A stretch of DNA of 64,000 nucleotides from Sthenelais limicola (lineage: Eukaryota; Annelida; Polychaeta; Phyllodocida; Sigalionidae). The stretch is from contig OW804102.1 of assembly GCA_942159475.1 (NCBI GenBank), positions 21,332,684 to 21,396,683 on the forward strand, in the 5' to 3' direction. A program made the translations under genes and the position numbers. Below the pieces are notes generated by a model, which saw only the letters and a list, made by a program, of their open reading frames with translations, ran no database searches and had not been told where the DNA came from. Of this stretch, positions 25,401 through 35,253 are shown in pieces (position 1 is the first letter of the stretch; every line of letters begins with the position of its first letter).

Positions 25401-26312
25401 TCTGAGGATCAACAGGATAACTTAACTGTTGACGAGGAGGAAGAAACTGATGAGAAACATGATGAGGATAATGGTGAAGAGGAGCAAGGAAAAAATGAGG
25501 AGGAGCAGGTAGGAGAGGATTCAGATGAATTCATTGATGCATTAAGCAATGGTGAAGAGGAAGATGAAGTAGAAGATGCCTCTGATGGAAAGGAAGAGGA
25601 TGGTGATATCCCACCCAAACAGGAGGAGGAAGACAATGATATTGACATATCCGAAGATGAAGGTGTTGATGGAATGAGCCAGGCAGAATTCATAGCAGAT
25701 GCTTTCCAAGAACCTGAAGAGGAAGAAAAGGCAGATCAGGAGGAGGAGCAGGAAGAGGAAAAGAAGCAGGATGAGGTAGAGGCTGGTGAGGAAGAGGAAG
25801 AGGTGAAGCAGGATGAAGACGATGATTCTCTATCTCAGTCTGATTTTCTTACTGGGGCTTTCTCAGAGGCAGAGGAAGAAGAGGATAAGTCAGAGGCTGC
25901 AGTAACAGAGGACGAAGAGGCTGACGAGGACAATGAGGTGGAGCAAAAGAAACCAGAAGAATCTGTTGAAGAAAAAGAAGATGAGAAGGAGGAGGAAGAA
26001 GATGAAGATGACGATGACAATACAGAAGCAGACAATAAACTTGATGCCATGTCAACTGAAGAATTCATTGACATGGCTTTCAAGGATGATGATGAAGATG
26101 ATGACATGTTTAATGATGTTGAAGACTTTGGAAATGACCCAGAGTACTTGGAGAAGCATGTTACTTACAGGCCATTCAGTGAGGACCCAAGGAAACAGTT
26201 CCAATACACAGAAGTAGATGATGATGATGACGATAATGAAAATGATGCAGATTTCCTTTATGAACACGGAGAAGCATATGACCGTCACAGACATGGACGT
26301 CAACAGTTGTAG
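1379..26312 (+). CDS. CASQ: Giant calsequestrin-like protein, 3' portion of gene (11 exons)
   Basis: Calsequestrins are lumenal sarco/endoplasmic reticulum proteins built of three thioredoxin-like folds plus an Asp-rich tail; they store Ca2+ at high capacity. Exons 1379-1463, 2409-2503, 14315-14420, 14995-15068, 17761-17796, 19359-19445, 19831-19920, 20928-21089, 21507-21581, 21843-21984 and 22405-26312 join in one open frame with matching phases. Family-like stretches include EALHPYVSCHIVSDAK (calsequestrins have a similar EEFHPYIPF-type segment), VLYVNMEDFP (domain III strand) and EPVMGLVNIT. No CxxC redox site is visible, as expected for calsequestrin rather than a disulfide isomerase. The start codon, signal peptide and first ~60-70 residues are outside the window. 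The stop is TAG at 26310-26312. The 1,302-residue last exon replaces the usual short acidic tail and is the striking deviation. There is no KDEL-type C-terminus (it ends HGRQQL); calsequestrins also lack one. The family is seen with good confidence; the function of the tail is unknown. Confidence 0.85.
2409..2503 (+). CDS. Calsequestrin-like gene, second visible exon (end of domain I)
   Basis: Acceptor CCTTTAG before 2409, donor AAG|GTCAGT after 2503. It completes an Asp codon from the previous exon and ends in phase 0. It encodes PGAIHVYSNRQYVYQG and then ALVSFVLK, matching the strand-turn-strand (SIYVF...EVIEYDG) and following helix at the end of thioredoxin domain I in calsequestrin. Confidence 0.78.
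3210..3727. mobile_element. ~520-bp full-length TIR element
   Basis: Starts GGGTCAGGCCATCACAAAAT followed by GTACAAT and ends ATTGTACATTTTCTGATGAC. The interior includes CACTGACATACACCTCCCAT and GATGGTGGACATGCAAATCC, segments also present (either strand) near 2608-2680, 11648-11715, 55240-55330 and 63200-63250. It has no coding capacity. This is the longest intact copy of the window's most common transposon. Confidence 0.75.
4045..4345. mobile_element. Diverged TIR element copy
   Basis: The left end reads GGGTCCGATCGTCAGGAAAT and is followed by TTGGCAGC and AATCAGGCTGAAAAATGATG, matching the copy at 56810. The right end is degraded (AAATTGCACATTTTT). No coding role. Confidence 0.5.
7784..7913. 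repeat. GGGCCCTAACGTCTGA-type repeat cluster
   Basis: Spaced variants of one ~15-bp unit recur: GGGCCCTTGCGTCTGA, GGGTCCTAACGTCCGA, GACCCCTAGCGTCTGA, GGGCCCTAGCGTCGGG and GGGCCCTAACATCTGG. Spacers between them differ. The second cluster is at 47593-47774. Confidence 0.75.
10661..10903. mobile_element. ~240-bp TIR element copy
   Basis: The left end is GGGTCAGGTCGTCAGAAAAT then GTACAATTC; the right end is GATTGTACACTGTCTCACGC then CGTGACCCATATG, its inverted counterpart. The interior includes CAAATATACTCAGATATACC, shared with a partial copy near 1220-1240 and with the 50280-50515 copy. Confidence 0.75.
11395..11720. mobile_element. Partial copy of the long TIR element
   Basis: Contains TTTGCATGTCTACTACAGTG, ATGATCTATAAAAAAACAAG, and TTTACACTGACATACAACTC with CATACGAATCGAGATTCAAG, in the same order as 3425-3700. 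Both terminal repeats are missing or altered. Confidence 0.65.
14315..14420 (+). CDS. Calsequestrin-like gene, third visible exon (start of domain II)
   Basis: Acceptor TTTTACAG before 14315; donor GAAG|GTTGGC after 14420. Enters in phase 0 and leaves with one extra base. It encodes AFDKVEGPRLVGLLKKDSE, which aligns with the domain II opening of calsequestrin (an AFENIEDEIKLIGYFK-like segment followed by a Lys/Ser-rich turn). No catalytic cysteines are present. Confidence 0.85.
14421..14994 (+). other. Intron with no distinctive content
   Basis: A 574-bp AT-rich intron between the two domain II exons. I see no repeat, open frame or structure in it worth annotating. Confidence 0.7.
14995..15068 (+). 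CDS. Calsequestrin-like gene, fourth visible exon (domain II)
   Basis: Acceptor CTTGCAG before 14995 and donor AAG|GTGAGG after 15068. It completes a Glu codon and ends in phase 0. The product EYSEFARAAEALHPYVSCHI is one of the clearest family matches: calsequestrins carry an equivalent HYKAFEDAAEEFHPYIPFF-like helix and strand in domain II. Confidence 0.88.
15069..17760 (+). other. Intron with possible tRNA-derived SINE fragments
   Basis: This 2.7-kb intron holds two short sequences resembling RNA polymerase III B boxes: GGTTTGAATCC on the minus strand around 15431-15441, and GGTTCAAACCC on the plus strand around 16862-16872. Each has one mismatch to the tRNA B-box consensus. Neither folds into an obvious tRNA, so SINE remnants are the better guess. 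No exon or other repeat was recognised. Confidence 0.35.
17761..17796 (+). CDS. Candidate 36-nt cassette micro-exon of the calsequestrin-like gene
   Basis: The acceptor is GTACTTTCAG before 17761 and the donor GGG|GTACGT after 17796. It encodes 12 residues, VLMEEGFPEPIG, phase 0 at both ends. Comparison with calsequestrin suggests the protein would read well without it (VSDAK followed directly by ALKHLKG), so it may be an alternatively spliced cassette or a false call. The splice signals are good, but the short length limits confidence. Confidence 0.5.
17797..19358 (+). other. Intron with no distinctive content
   Basis: A 1.56-kb intron. A 158-codon frame runs on the minus strand (18128-18604) but looks like chance: I recognise no family, and it contains a GT-repeat translation at its end. 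A short GTGTGTGT tract lies near 18140-18162. Nothing else stands out. Confidence 0.55.
19359..19445 (+). CDS. Calsequestrin-like gene, domain II exon
   Basis: Acceptor TTTCTTAG before 19359; donor AAA|GTAAGT after 19445. Phase 0 at both ends. It encodes LKGKKPGTILYYEPYAENP, equivalent to the Lys-rich strand and FYEAFMEEP-like turn of calsequestrin domain II. The EPYAENP turn takes the place of the EEP motif that closes the family's second thioredoxin fold. Confidence 0.85.
19831..19920 (+). CDS. Calsequestrin-like gene, end of domain II exon
   Basis: Acceptor TTCATTTCAG before 19831; donor ATG|GTATTT after 19920. Phase 0 at both ends. It encodes EILNYFNEHQLSFLRRLYP, matching the family's [20 protein letters not shown]-like helix that ends domain II and links to domain III. 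This is one of the most convincing alignments in the gene. Confidence 0.88.
19921..20927 (+). other. Intron with no distinctive content
   Basis: A 1.0-kb intron with an A-rich stretch near 19990-20100 and otherwise ordinary sequence. I see no repeat or coding potential here. Confidence 0.6.
20928..21089 (+). CDS. Calsequestrin-like gene, start of domain III exon
   Basis: Acceptor ACTTGCAG before 20928; donor ATG|GTAAGC after 21089. It encodes 54 residues, phase 0 at both ends. RLVLAFLLPRTPEGLTLFK corresponds to the calsequestrin domain III strand and helix ([21 protein letters not shown]-like), and NVLYVNMEDFPM corresponds to the LSIIWIDPDDFPLL-like strand. The usual acidic residues of domain III are largely replaced by neutral or basic ones here. 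Confidence 0.9.
21507..21581 (+). CDS. Calsequestrin-like gene, domain III exon
   Basis: Acceptor TTTGCAG before 21507; donor ACC|GTAAGT after 21581. Phase 0 at both ends. The 25 residues include LEREFNVNLAEPVMGLVNIT, matching calsequestrin's [20 protein letters not shown]-like segment. The proline-containing EPVMG corresponds to the conserved cis-proline loop of the thioredoxin fold. Confidence 0.9.
21843..21984 (+). CDS. Calsequestrin-like gene, end of domain III exon
   Basis: Acceptor TATTTTCAG before 21843; donor ACTG|GTGAGT after 21984. It encodes 47 residues and leaves one base for the next exon. TKEVADWFARVARDNIRV corresponds to the last helix of calsequestrin domain III (AEELEDWLEDVLEGEINT-like). 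In vertebrate proteins the Asp-rich tail begins just after this point, so the exon boundary separates folded body from tail. Confidence 0.85.
22405..26312 (+). CDS. Terminal exon: 1,302-residue modular acidic/KEKE-like tail
   Basis: Acceptor GTTTCAG before 22405; first codon is Asp shared with the previous exon; frame open to TAG at 26310-26312. From N to C: an acidic/Lys-rich lead (22405-22620); ten hydrophobic modules between 22623 and 25100, separated by charged spacers; Lys/Gln-rich basic blocks near 22774-22890, 23439-23663 and 24816-25004; and a final very acidic third (25101-26309) with five DFLxxAF-like motifs. No transmembrane segment is clear, although modules 2-5 and 10 are hydrophobic enough to bind membranes or other helices. 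The remaining exons are 36-162 nt, so this exon is more than twenty times longer. The tail resembles known lumenal Ca2+ partners only in general character: triadin/junctin have KEKE stretches and HRC has acidic repeats. I recognise no named domain. Confidence 0.85.
23439..23663 (+). repeat. Basic Lys/Gln-rich block with nine-Gln run
   Basis: This in-frame block is dominated by K, Q and V (for example KVKKQVKQQKVIKQQ) with a run of nine Gln at 23556-23582 encoded by alternating CAA and CAG. Alternating Lys/Glu or Lys/Gln segments of this sort resemble KEKE motifs, which in triadin and junctin bind the acidic tail of calsequestrin. Here the basic block and the acidic tail are in one polypeptide. 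Confidence 0.7.
23976..24395 (+). repeat. Duplicated 49-codon unit with identical protein sequence
   Basis: Units 23976-24122 and 24249-24395 encode the same 49 residues (from DKDEGHKPHGK to GPEKKE, including modules 6 and 7). By eye the two 147-nt copies differ at 11 positions, every one synonymous. The spacer between them is a GAT/AAG-rich acidic stretch that looks microsatellite-expanded. Confidence 0.88.
25320..26090 (+). repeat. Five DFLxxAF-like motifs in the acidic C-terminal third
   Basis: Short motifs interrupt the Glu/Asp-rich sequence at 25320-25352 (DHDFLADAFKQ), 25518-25553 (DSDEFIDALSNG), 25674-25715 (MSQAEFIADAFQEP), 25830-25871 (LSQSDFLTGAFSEA) and 26049-26090 (MSTEEFIDMAFKDD). 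The shared pattern is [ST]-x-[DE]-[FI]-[LI]-x-x-A-[FL], and four of five are followed by acidic residues. They differ from the upstream YLKQF modules and look like short linear helices in a disordered acidic chain. Confidence 0.75.
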
Positions 26313-29300
26313 CAGTGATGTCCAATAGAACTTTTACAATTTTATTCGATGAATAGAGAAAAGGCAGCATTGAGTTAATATTCCTAGGACACGATCATAT
26401 CATCAGGTATCCCTTAGTAATAGAGTTGATCTGATACAAGAACAACCAGTGTGTTGTTGGATCAACTCAAGATAAAACCAAACTGTGATGATATCCAGAA
26501 TACTCTACATTGTCTGTGATAGCTGCATTGGGATACTATATATAAAATACATACGCCTCAGCCTCACTAGCTGGAATCCGAGGATAGTGGGGTCTGAACC
26601 ATTGTTTTGTTGTGACTTAAACAAAACTGATATTGCCACAGTTATAGTCTCCCGAGTATGCTCTTGTTGCCTTTTCTATATTCAATCACTTAATGGTGGT
26701 CTGTGTAAGTGTTAGAAGGGACGGAGCAAGACTAGTCTTCATAAGTCAATATTTGACTTCGTAATTGAGTATTTCTCCTAGTTTAGTGGGTGAGGGAGTG
26801 GATGAACTCAGGACCGCTATCATGCTCATTGTATTCATGTCAAATGTCATTTTAAATCATATCATTACCTCAAACATAAACCTACCTGCTCAGTGAACAA
26901 CTGTGTGTATATATGTAAAAGTGCTCAAAAGTAAAAGTTGCAAGCTCTTATGTTCTTGGCTGACGATCCCCTGACTGTTGATTCGATGTGGAAAATTAAA
27001 GCTCTAAGATCAAAATTATTACTTCATCATTTATTAAGATGGGATGAAGAAGCAGAATAAGAAGTGAGGGTAGAACGTCAGCCAAGGTTTCCACAAAGCT
27101 AGCAGATCTCATTTACTTCATCTGAACTTGAATTGAATGTTTCCGCGTATGTTTGTCAGTGTATGAAATGGTTCCCTATCTCATTAGTGACTAGATGAGA
27201 GATGAGAGATTACGAGGTATGTCTGCTTGACGTGTTATTGGTAACTGGAACGAAATGGTAATCATCAAATACCATGGCCTCATGTTGATATTCATCAGAT
27301 ACATTGTACAAAAAGTCAACCGATCTTCTTCTTCGTCTTCCATGACAACCCCCAATTGATTATTATTACTCCTACCACTCGAAGTGTTTATAAGTTCAGT
27401 TTGCTGGGGTTGCTATCCTCCTTGTTCAGTCAAATGAAGATGCTCTGCAATAGCAGCCAGTTCTGTTTTGCCGTGCAAGTGCATGTGAGGTTGCACATGT
27501 GCTTCCGGAGTCCTGTTCAGCCCCACACCATCCCCTGCTATGTCCTCCTTGGCTTTTAACTACTGAGAGGTTAGGATTTCACTGTGGGTGTGACATTCAT
27601 GTCTTAATTGATGACAACTGTTTGCCTCATGGTTAAATGGTAGCTCACCATAGGTGTGGTAAATAATTGGGTCTTTTGCATAATTATTTGCAAGTGATGC
27701 AAGTGTTTCATACAGTTCTTGCACAGTAACATGGCTTCTATATCAATTTCTTAGTGGGCATCAATTCTGTAGCAAACATTATTATTTTGTGACAGAAGGC
27801 CTACAACTGCCATTCTGCAATTCAAAGCATTTCACTTTGCAATGTTGATATGAGACCTGTGAGACATCACAATGTAGCAAGAAGTGCAATATACCTAGCC
27901 ACAGACCTTGGTGCAGTGATATCTGTCAACAACCAGAGGCAGACATGCCTGTGTTTTGTGTGGATGTTCCTACAGCTGGTGATCACCTCTCTACTATATA
28001 TAATGGTTAACAGAGCGAACCCTTTAGGAGTTCCATCCATTGGGACTATGTTGGTGTGGCTCTGAGAGAGTGAGCATATTATGTTGATTCTAGTGCTACG
28101 ATTGCCATAATGGATAGATCGCAGCCATTGAAAGAATAACAATCACTCTGGGAGGCCATGCCACTTGCAATGGAATAATAAAAAATAGATATGCAATTGT
28201 CAACTGTATTGCAACAGGTAGATGGAATTAAAGGTCTACAGAACCAAGTGGATTCGCTACAAAGTCACGAGTACAGCAGGTGTGATGGTGGGGGCAGAGA
28301 GAGGTGCTGTTTCCTCCAGGGTTTGCCAGGAGGCGCTCTGTATCATTTACATGTTGGTGTTTAGTGTAAATCATGTGAATCACATGGTAAGGTGTGATAA
28401 TGTAACACATATCACACACTCAGGTTGAGCTTCAGATACAGCTCCCGTGATGTATTAATCATCGTACTGCACAGTGGACAATAATGTATAGGAGGTTCCA
28501 TGGATTCTCTTTGCTGACTCCAGAAGTTGCCCCAACACAACCAGACAACATGCTCAGCATCTCCCTGGAGAAATATTTCCTTATCACTTATTACAAAATT
28601 TACATTGATTAGCATTTGAATAATGAGTTCAATAAAGCAAGAATGATATAGGAATCAAGAACAATGATGTATAGAAATCAAATTTCAAAATCACTTGATT
28701 AAAATACTCCTGTGAGTTAACGAGGAACAAGGTAGAGATTGGCTTTGTTTATAGGTGTCAGACACAAACCAGTGGAGTCCACGCATGAGCAGTGAGGGCA
28801 ACAACAAACCACTACTCCTTGACATGCGCAACTGAATTTGTGAAACCTCCTATTATTGAGTCCAGCCAAAGGTGCTATGCCACAATGAAAGAAAGCTATG
28901 CATTTTAGGGAAATATAATGATGCAAATATTTCGATTATTTGTGACGATGTCTTGAACATAAATTTATGAGAGAGAAACAACATCCACATGTTTTCTCAA
29001 AGGTATAAACATTGCTTTTCGTAATTGCCATCATTCCACGTTAATTTCTTGCAAAGTACAGCATTACATTGATATCATGGTTAATCTACTGACAAAGGAT
29101 TTTTGTCCTGATATGTCGTGTAAAAAGAACACTACTGTACGCAAGTATTATCTAGAAGCAATGGATTTCTACTGATGGTACAAAAGGCAGTTTTGAAGAA
29201 GCCTACAGTCACATTACAGAGTATGAAATTATAAATCTAATAGTACGACCAAGGTTGTTAATAGTTTTTTGAGAGGAAAGTTTTTGTTTTATACTGGTAA

Positions 29301-31544
29301 TAGTACCAGTAGGTCCCAAAATGATATTTTAGGATATTAACAAGCGGAAAAGCAGAATGCTTGAGGCACAATTGTGCCAATGTCCGACAGTTAGATGGTA
29401 ACGTCTCCTTCATTAGTTTATTTATTAATTCCACCGCTACCCCTCATCCCTACCCCCCCCCCCCCCCCACCCCGAACCAGGCATTAGGACCTACATTTTT
29501 GTTTAATCGATCATGGGAATGGTCGCGGAATGCTTATAAATTTTCAGTGCCAAATCTGAAAACCCTGTAAGTCCCATTGCCCCTTGCCAGGCGTGCACAT
29601 AGAGATCCTATATAATTTGTAATTTATTTTGTAATTATTTGTAATTCATGCTCTGTGTACCTCAATCTTTAGGGATTAATCCATGGTCTAATGGTCTTAC
29701 AACGAGGAAGGTATATGTAGGGGTGGTGTCTGTTTATTCACATCTGCCACATTGGGATTATCTATAGGACCGCCTGTGAAGATCAGTGTTGTTCATACGA
29801 AGTTGTATTCTAAATTTGTTAAAGACAAATTGTACATTATTATGTATATTCAAAGTGAATAAGTCTTGCTAATGTGTTCAGTTCCATTAAAGAAAATGAT
29901 TCTGGAACAAAACACAGGTTAAAGGTCGTGTGGGGACAAAGTTGAGAACAGCGTCCACTCCTACGTTATATATACCACCTTTTAAAAATTAATTCAGGTT
30001 TAAACGTTTTCAATTTCTTGCCACATGCGATTGCCTGTTCTGCTGTGCCTGTTAACCGTTACTCGCATACTGAGATCTTGTTCATGTTCAAAAGGACAAG
30101 AAGGTTTGAGTCTCTGTTACAATATACACCCAACCAATTGTAGGCTAGTGAGTGTATTGGCAAGACACTTCAAAGGCTCTTTTAGCTTATGAAATAAATT
30201 GTCTCACCATGTTCTTCTCGCCATCTTTTGTCTAGGGAAAACCCCTAAGAAAGGTACACGGTGAAGAGGTATCTCACTTATACATCACAATTCTATGTAA
30301 GCATTCATCTCTGTAGAAAGTGTTGATTTGATTGAATTCGGTTCTACCAACATAACATAGAAGCAAATTGGTCAAATTGGTATTGAGGTGGTATATGTAT
30401 GCATCAGAGCTGGTTAATATCGAAAAGGTTTTAAAATAAATACTTGCGATGTCCCCTTGCAGGAGTTTCTTTAGAGGTTCCAGTGCATGACGTAGCTTCC
30501 CAACTCCAAATAGGTGCTTCCCCCTATTGAGAGTTTCATGACATAACTCGGTGCAGACTCTTGTACCAAAATTGACAGTAAAATAGACTCGCTTGCGTCC
30601 TTAGGCAAAACCCAATTTTGTTCAAGGGAATTAATAATGAAATTGACAATATTGAAATTTTGTCAGTAAATTATAGTCTAAGTTAACCAGGGTAGAGAAC
30701 GTGTCCGATTACTTCTCATGTGAATTTAAAAACAAGTTGTTCATTTGTGTCAGATATCGAAGGAAAGGTTACTAAGCAAAACAATGAATAGAAAGAAGCA
30801 TTACTGTAATTCGAAATTCCTGCATTACTAGGTCTAACGGTTAGGTCTATCGGAATTTAATGTCAAAATATCAGAAAAAGAGTGTTGCATTTCCCGTAGT
30901 TGACTTTTTGTATATTTTGTATATAATGTTTTCTTGTAAATAAAAAGCATTCCCTCGTTTCCCCGATGGTTAGTTTTTAGAGTTTTTATTTGTTTCACTG
31001 GAAAGATATTTATCCCGGAATTCGTTATTAAGCCTGATCTCCACTCGCACGTCAAACCTCATGTTGAAACTTCTGAGGAGAGTAAGCTATTTTTTCATTC
31101 GTAGTAAACCCCATTTGTTTCTAGATGAAAACTATTCCTCAGTGAAAATAAGTAAATAATTTAGTTCGAATTTAAAAGCTTCTTTTTTCTTTTATGAATG
31201 CTGATGGGAGGTTTGATGTGGTGGTAGGTATCGGGCTTACGTCTTATTAGCTAATGAAAAGATATTAAACAATGAAAACGTTACTTCAAAGCTTATTTAT
31301 CTCAGTCATAAATATTAATAAACCTGAAAAGGGTGGAATTGTTAGATGAACGAGGTGAGCAGATAAAGAGGCCAAATCGCTGCCGATTGAAATCAGAGCA
31401 AAAACGAAGTAAAGCAAATGGGAAATAACTAATACTCTAAAATCGATTTTGGATCGATTTTCTGTATATTGACCATGGAAGGAGAGAATAATGTTTAAGA
31501 CTATATGCCGCCCAGTAAACTACAGTCAGACAGTTCCAGACAGG

Positions 31545-31768
31545 GACACGTTGCATGATAAATTCGTCCTTAATATTTTCCTTCCTATATAAGCTACTTC
31601 TCCTTGCTACGCAGCTGGTGTGGATATTTTACAGAAGGAAATTGCTATACAGATTATGCTAGTTTGTATTCCTACAGTAGGAATGTCTTACCAAACAAGA
31701 AATAGTAAGGAAATAGCTTAGTAAGGAACATTTTGAGGAAGATTTCTTTTGCAACAGGCCCCTGAAAG
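31545..31768. mobile_element. Nonautonomous element with GCAACAGGCCCC-type end
   Basis: The right end reads GCAACAGGCCCCTG, the same as the perfect terminal repeats of the copy at 57651-57857. The left end, around CGTTGCATGATAAATTCGTCC, is diverged. The interior shares AAGGAAATTGCTATA and TTAGTAAGGAACATTTT segments with copies near 39.3 and 60.1-60.25 kb. Confidence 0.6.
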
Positions 31769-34350
31769 ATAACACAGATTGTACACCCTGTACAGGTTGG
31801 GTACAACCATATTGGAATGCCTCATAGTGTACATGATAAGCTAAATATTTCTTACAATAATAAGATAAGAAACATATGAAGTGGATTGTTCATATCCAAA
31901 AAGCACCTATGGAAGATTCTAGACCCTCTTGTCATACGAAATATAAATCAAAAGATTGACTAAAATACTTGTAAAAGGGTCTTAAAAGTGTATTAAAATG
32001 CTAAATTTGTTCTAATATGATTATCATAATTAGACACAACTCCAAGCTAAGGTTTTTAAAGCAGTTTTTATAGCAAGACCTGCATATACTTTATATGTAT
32101 TTAGAGTTAGTTATATGTATTTCAATCGATGATGTACACTCAGCTCTAAACTTGTAATAATAGTGTAGCCTTGCACACTGTCTAGCTGAAATAAAATTAT
32201 TGATGGAGGGTAAGAAAGTCTGAAAGCTTGTGTACGAGTAAACATACCAGAACACCATCTTTACTATGACTTTATGTATTAAATGAATGGTTGAAAATGT
32301 AAGGAGTATATCAATCCAAGATAATGAGTCCCATGGGTACCATAGTTGTAGTCTGGTAATCAATCTCTTCTCTTCGAAATTCCTTCGTAACCTAGCAGTG
32401 TTACTGTCTGGATCTGCTTTGGATTTTACTATGGCTCTAAACAGTCATTTAAAGATTCCCAATATACACCGATACAACCCCCTCTACCATGAAATAAAAA
32501 CATTAAAACAAACACAGTTTACAATTGTTTCTTTATTTAAATTGAGAAATAACAATAATGGGTGAAACTCCAATAGAGCGTTGAGAATTCTCTCTCGGAC
32601 ATACTAAAACATGATTTGTAAAACATACAATGTTTCTGTTTTATGTCTGTCGTATTTTGGATACAAATACCGGTAATGCCCTTTCCCATTCAAGTATATA
32701 GCTAAATTGATTCTGAACTAATGAGCGACCGAAGTATGTCGATTGGGTTGATTGATTTAGCCATTTTATATGTGGGCTGTCAATCAAAATATGAGTAATG
32801 TATGATGATTATAATGATTCATGTGGTTCATTCATGCCTGGATTCATCTACTATCTAAAAATGCACAGGACCTATTCTAAAAGTCGATCCCTATATTCGT
32901 CAAGCAAGCTTTCGTATGTATATGACGCCTCTCGCGTTGTGAAGTTATTTTGGGTTAGTTTTCTTGATTGCTTTTTGCAACTTTTCTTACATTCACTCTG
33001 ACCACAATATGGTGAAACAGAACATAGCATTCATAAATTGGCATGCACTCTCATCACATATCTTGTATGGCATAAGAATTTCGATAATTTGAATAAAATG
33101 ATGACAATAAGTTGCTTCATACAAACCTATACAAACGACTGGTGTATAATATATATATAACGGACATTGGTATCTAAAAATAGGCTTCTCTCCCCACTAA
33201 ATCAAACCTAATAGAAATATAACATTCTCTTATTCCCTCAAGTCATGAGTGGATAACAATTTAATGCTTGATTTCGTTTCTCATAGCTATTTACATTAGC
33301 AGTTACACCTTGTATGTAAGTATTACATAGTCTTCAATCACGCTTCAGAATAATAACTCTTGGAGATATGTCTCATGATAAAAATATATAATCTAGATGT
33401 CATCCCCTTCCTTCTAAAGCTTTGGAAGGGAATATTCAAGTGTTATCTGTGAAACAATGCCTGTCCCTTCTTAGCAAGATTGTCTTATACAGTTCAAAGA
33501 AGTCTCCACAGAGATATATATATAATTTCCCTCCCGATTCTCAGCATGCGTATCTAAATTTAAGCTGCAGTCTCAGTTAACATCTGTCAAAGACTAAAGA
33601 TTTTCTACTTTTTGTTCCGTTCTTTTCAAAACCATTTAAATGTCATTGACAAAATGTGTGATTTTGTCCGGTTATTCTTGCTACAGGGCTTCATAAAAGT
33701 CCACATTTATATTTTGGAGACCCGCCCAAATCCTTTCCTGCGCTGGCTTCACTTATTATCGCTCTGTGGTGGCCGTTTTCTCTCGGCCGATTTGGCTTCA
33801 AATTGTTGTGTATACATATACCAGCAGGAGAATATAGATAACTTCAGTCATATCAATTATAATATGAGTAAATCTTGTAAGATTGTGTTTGTCGTAATAG
33901 CTGAGAATGCAGCTTTAACTACCGCAATCTAATTTAAGCACTTTTTATTCCATTGCCGCAAGTCAGCCAACTGCATAGATCTAGTATTTATATGCTTAAG
34001 AAGCGGTTGGTAAAATGAAACCTATGTTTTTTTTTATACATTTTCTCTTCTATACCACACAACTAGATTACTGTTTTATTCACCTTCTCTCATAAAATGA
34101 TGCAATGTACATATCTTTTATTCCTACCTATCTATATTGCCAGGATAAATCTTATTTACAATAACATTGATTAGTCTAATAGGTGTGTGTTTATCTAATA
34201 GACTTAGCTCATATGAAAACGTGGGTCGCCATTGGTGCAATATGAGTTGCGACTGATGTCGCATGCAAGTCATCTGAAACCTTTACACAGGTTTTTTGTG
34301 ACTTGCCACAAAGTCTTTACTCCTCCAATGTGACCTGATGTGTGACACTA

Positions 34351-34566
34351 AAGGTTGGTCTCCACTGGCTGTGGTAAGCTCTGCGGTAAGCCTTGCGATG
34401 GTTTGTGCTGGTTATGTAGGTGGAGAGGAATGATGAGGTCCTGCCTACATGGATCACTGGCCATGTAGGCAGGTCCTCGCCACTTCTCACCATCACAGCA
34501 CCATCCCAAGGCTTACCGCAGAGCTTATCCCAGACCTTATACCGCAGCCAGTGGAGACCACCCTTA
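34351..34566. mobile_element. Palindromic MITE, ~216 bp
   Basis: The ends are long inverted repeats: the left arm includes GGTCTCCACTGGCTG and CTCTGCGGTAAGCCTTG, and the right arm includes the reverse complements ending in CAGCCAGTGGAGACC. No coding capacity is seen. A second, unrelated MITE abuts it directly at 34564. Confidence 0.75.
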
Positions 34567-34671
34567 AGTCCACTAAACCAATTCTCATGCGATTCTCACA
34601 GAAATTAGTGGAAAAGAGTTCCCAGCGGCGCAAAATCGCATGAGAATCGGCTTAGTGGACTAGGCCCTTAA
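34564..34671. mobile_element. ~108-bp palindromic MITE, copy 1
   Basis: Inverted arms contain GTCCACTAAACCAATTCTCA on the left and GAGAATCGGCTTAGTGGAC on the right, around a core with GCGGCGCAAAATCGC. Closely related copies lie at 35147-35253 and 36042-36150. The left end is truncated or changed where it joins the neighbouring MITE. Confidence 0.8.
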
Positions 34672-35146
34672 GACGCATAGGCACTATTACATTCCCATAC
34701 AAAAGGCGGGTAGTACACAGTTCAGTGTGTAGTAACAAATGTTAATGGAAGACGACTATCCCGCGACTATCATATTAAACTGCAGTCAACAATCCCCAAT
34801 TTCTAGAACAGTTTAAGAATGCATTTACATTGTAGTATGTTCAGACAATACCAAACAATTTCACATTATAGTTTATTTGCTGATGGTTCAGTATATTTGC
34901 TAGAGTCCCTTGAGTAACACTTTAAAGCTGTATTCTCTGCTCTTTCGGCCCAAAAATGGGTTGTCTAGAGTGGCAGACTGTTTTATCCGGTATTGATATG
35001 TTGCTGCTGTTATCAAATGCACAATTATATGAAGACACTCAAGTGAAGGTGAGTGATGATAAGATGAGTAGGAAAAGATTGGAACAAGAAGAAGACCATT
35101 GAGCTGAGAATGTGGCTTTAAAGAAAGTGATTGTAACGACTCTAAA

Positions 35147-35253
35147 GGGCCTAGTCCACTGAGCCGATTCTCATGCGATTCTCGCAGAAATTAGTGCATA
35201 ATAGTCCTCTGCGGCGCAAAATCGCCTGGGAATCGGCTTAGTGGACTAGGCCC
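35147..35253. mobile_element. ~107-bp palindromic MITE, copy 2
   Basis: Begins GGGCCTAGTCCACTGAGCC and ends GGCTTAGTGGACTAGGCCC, an almost perfect terminal inverted repeat. The core GCGGCGCAAAATCGC is shared with the other two copies. The flanking bases read TAAA on the left and TTTA on the right. Confidence 0.85.

Noticed and set aside
23382..26107. Long minus-strand frames rich in Leu, Ser and Phe opposite the giant exon
   Set aside because: They are antisense shadows of GAA/GAT/AAG-rich coding sequence and have no independent features.
27200..28615. Several minus-strand open stretches that might be a degraded transposase
   Set aside because: The frames are short and broken, and I could not identify any transposase motif.
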